Positions 4,671 through 5,602 of a stretch of 5,602 nt of DNA are shown piece after piece. This DNA is from Firmicutes bacterium UBA5500 (GTDB taxonomy: Bacteria; Bacillota; UBA994; UBA5500). Within the stretch, counting starts at the first letter, position 1. Each line of letters starts with the position of its first letter. Position numbers and translations under genes: made by a program. The notes under the pieces were generated by a model, which ran no database searches, was not told the DNA's origin, and saw only the letters and a program-made list of their open reading frames with translations. The DNA is taken from positions 371-5,972 of the forward strand of contig DIPA01000098.1 in NCBI GenBank assembly GCA_002427055.1, given 5' to 3'.

Positions 4671-5602
4671 GCATGTTACTAAAGTTAACTATTCTTAATA
4701 TCAAGAACACATTCGGCCTATCTGTAATGCGTGATCGCATTCGTAAGCGCGACAAAATCTGGCGACCTATATTGATTCTCTTATCACTTCTATATAGCTT
4801 TGGCGTCCTTGCTTTTCTTTTTTCTAAGCTAGCTGATGCCCTCGTCATGACCGGTATGCAATTTGGGCAACCGGAAATTGCCTATACTCTCGCTATAGTT
4901 GCCATCCAGATTGTGGTTCTGGTCATGGGGTTGTTTTTGGTCATTTCAACCTTCTATTTCTCCAATGACCTATCGATACTGGTGCCCTTGCCCCTCAAAC
5001 CGTCCTACATTTTCACTGGCAAGCTGGCCACAGTGATTATCAATGAGTATTTGACAGCAGCACTTTTCTTTGTGCCGACAGTCATCGCTTATACGCGCTT
5101 TGCTGGCGGTGGAATTGGCTATTGGCTCACCCTGGTCATTATATTCCTCTTGCTACCATTGTTGCCACTCGCTATCTCCTCAGCTTTAGCTTTGGGTATG
5201 ATGAAAGTTATCAACAGGCGGCACCGCGACACCTTGATGGTAATTGGGTCGTTATTGCTGGTGATTGTTACACTAGGACTGAATTTCTTTATTCAGGCTA
5301 ACTTGGGTGAAGATCCGGCTGCGCTAGAGAAGCTACTCACGAGCCGCTACGGGCTGATTGAGACAGTCGGCAGTCGCTTCCCTGCCTCCATCTGGGCAAC
5401 AAAAGCCATTGCCCAAGCAGGCACCTCAGAAGGTTGGCTTAATCTAGGCCTATTTCTTGCCGTAACGGCCTTGGCGTTTTTGCTACTGATGGCCCTCTCA
5501 GAGAAGCTGTTCTTTGCGGGTCTCATCGGCGGCGATGAAGTAGTCCGCAAGAGCAAGCGTCTATCACAAGCTCAGTGGGAATCAAAAACACAGCAAAGGG
5601 GC
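4667..5602 (+). CDS. ABC-2 type exporter permease, 3' end outside window
   Basis: The frame is open from ATG 4667 to the window edge: 312 codons with no stop. The start overlaps the ATPase stop as ATGA, which suggests translational coupling; no good ribosome binding site precedes it, and ATG 4673 is an alternative. About six hydrophobic spans are visible, near residues 34-53, 73-98, 121-142, 152-177, 189-209 and 257-277, with a basic N-terminus (RDRIRKRDK, 22-30) that should stay in the cytoplasm. The motif YFSNDLSILVPLPLKPSYI (97-115), between spans 2 and 3, is typical of large Bacillota permeases of this kind, which run to roughly 550 residues, so about half the protein may be missing. With the ATPase it forms a membrane exporter. 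The substrate is unknown. Confidence 0.88.
   Translation, partial: MSMLLKLTILNIKNTFGLSVMRDRIRKRDKIWRPILILLSLLYSFGVLAFLFSKLADALVMTGMQFGQPEIAYTLAIVAIQIVVLVMGLFLVISTFYFSNDLSILVPLPLKPSYIFTGKLATVIINEYLTAALFFVPTVIAYTRFAGGGIGYWLTLVIIFLLLPLLPLAISSALALGMMKVINRRHRDTLMVIGSLLLVIVTLGLNFFIQANLGEDPAALEKLLTSRYGLIETVGSRFPASIWATKAIAQAGTSEGWLNLGLFLAVTALAFLLLMALSEKLFFAGLIGGDEVVRKSKRLSQAQWESKTQQRG

Overview
The window comes from an anaerobic, amino-acid-fermenting member of the Clostridia (Bacillota). It carries the start of a glycine reductase (grd) operon in the order grdX-trxB-trxA-grdE-grdA, as known from Stickland fermenters such as Clostridium sticklandii, C. difficile and Eubacterium acidaminophilum. Strong GGAGG-type ribosome binding sites and a tandem glycine riboswitch fit that group. 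The genus cannot be named from this sequence alone.

Minus strand, reading from about 3790 down to 1. A possible promoter (perfect TATAAT, weak -35) precedes a tandem glycine riboswitch (3433-3639). The riboswitch has two aptamers, a leader-linker kink-turn, and an intrinsic terminator (3390-3443) whose 5' arm overlaps the closing helix of the second aptamer. This is the layout of a glycine-activated ON switch working by antitermination. It is followed by grdX (TTG start), a hairpin and possible internal promoter, trxB (thioredoxin reductase), trxA (thioredoxin with an unusual KCETC active site), grdE (proprotein of the substrate-binding component B, with the Asn-Cys self-cleavage site that makes the pyruvoyl group), and the first 16 codons of grdA (the selenoprotein component A), which runs off the left edge.

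Together these genes reduce glycine to acetyl phosphate plus ammonia. GrdE, with GrdB outside the window, binds glycine as a Schiff base and passes a carboxymethyl group to the selenocysteine of GrdA. The cycle ends with GrdA oxidised, and NADPH -> TrxB -> TrxA re-reduces it. GrdC/GrdD (expected downstream, outside the window) release acetyl phosphate. The riboswitch should let the operon be read through only when glycine is plentiful.

Plus strand, from about 3880 to the right edge. A divergent ABC exporter consists of an ATPase (3942-4670) and a membrane permease (from 4667, cut at the window edge) joined by an ATGA overlap. Its substrate is unknown and nothing in the sequence ties it functionally to glycine metabolism. 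The 588-base divergent region 3354-3941 is filled in its grdX-proximal half by the riboswitch and terminator. The rest holds only candidate promoters and short inverted repeats. I see no mobile element, CRISPR array, tRNA or rRNA. The main system here is known in outline; the points that merit a second look are details of the riboswitch, the thioredoxin active site and the internal operon signals.
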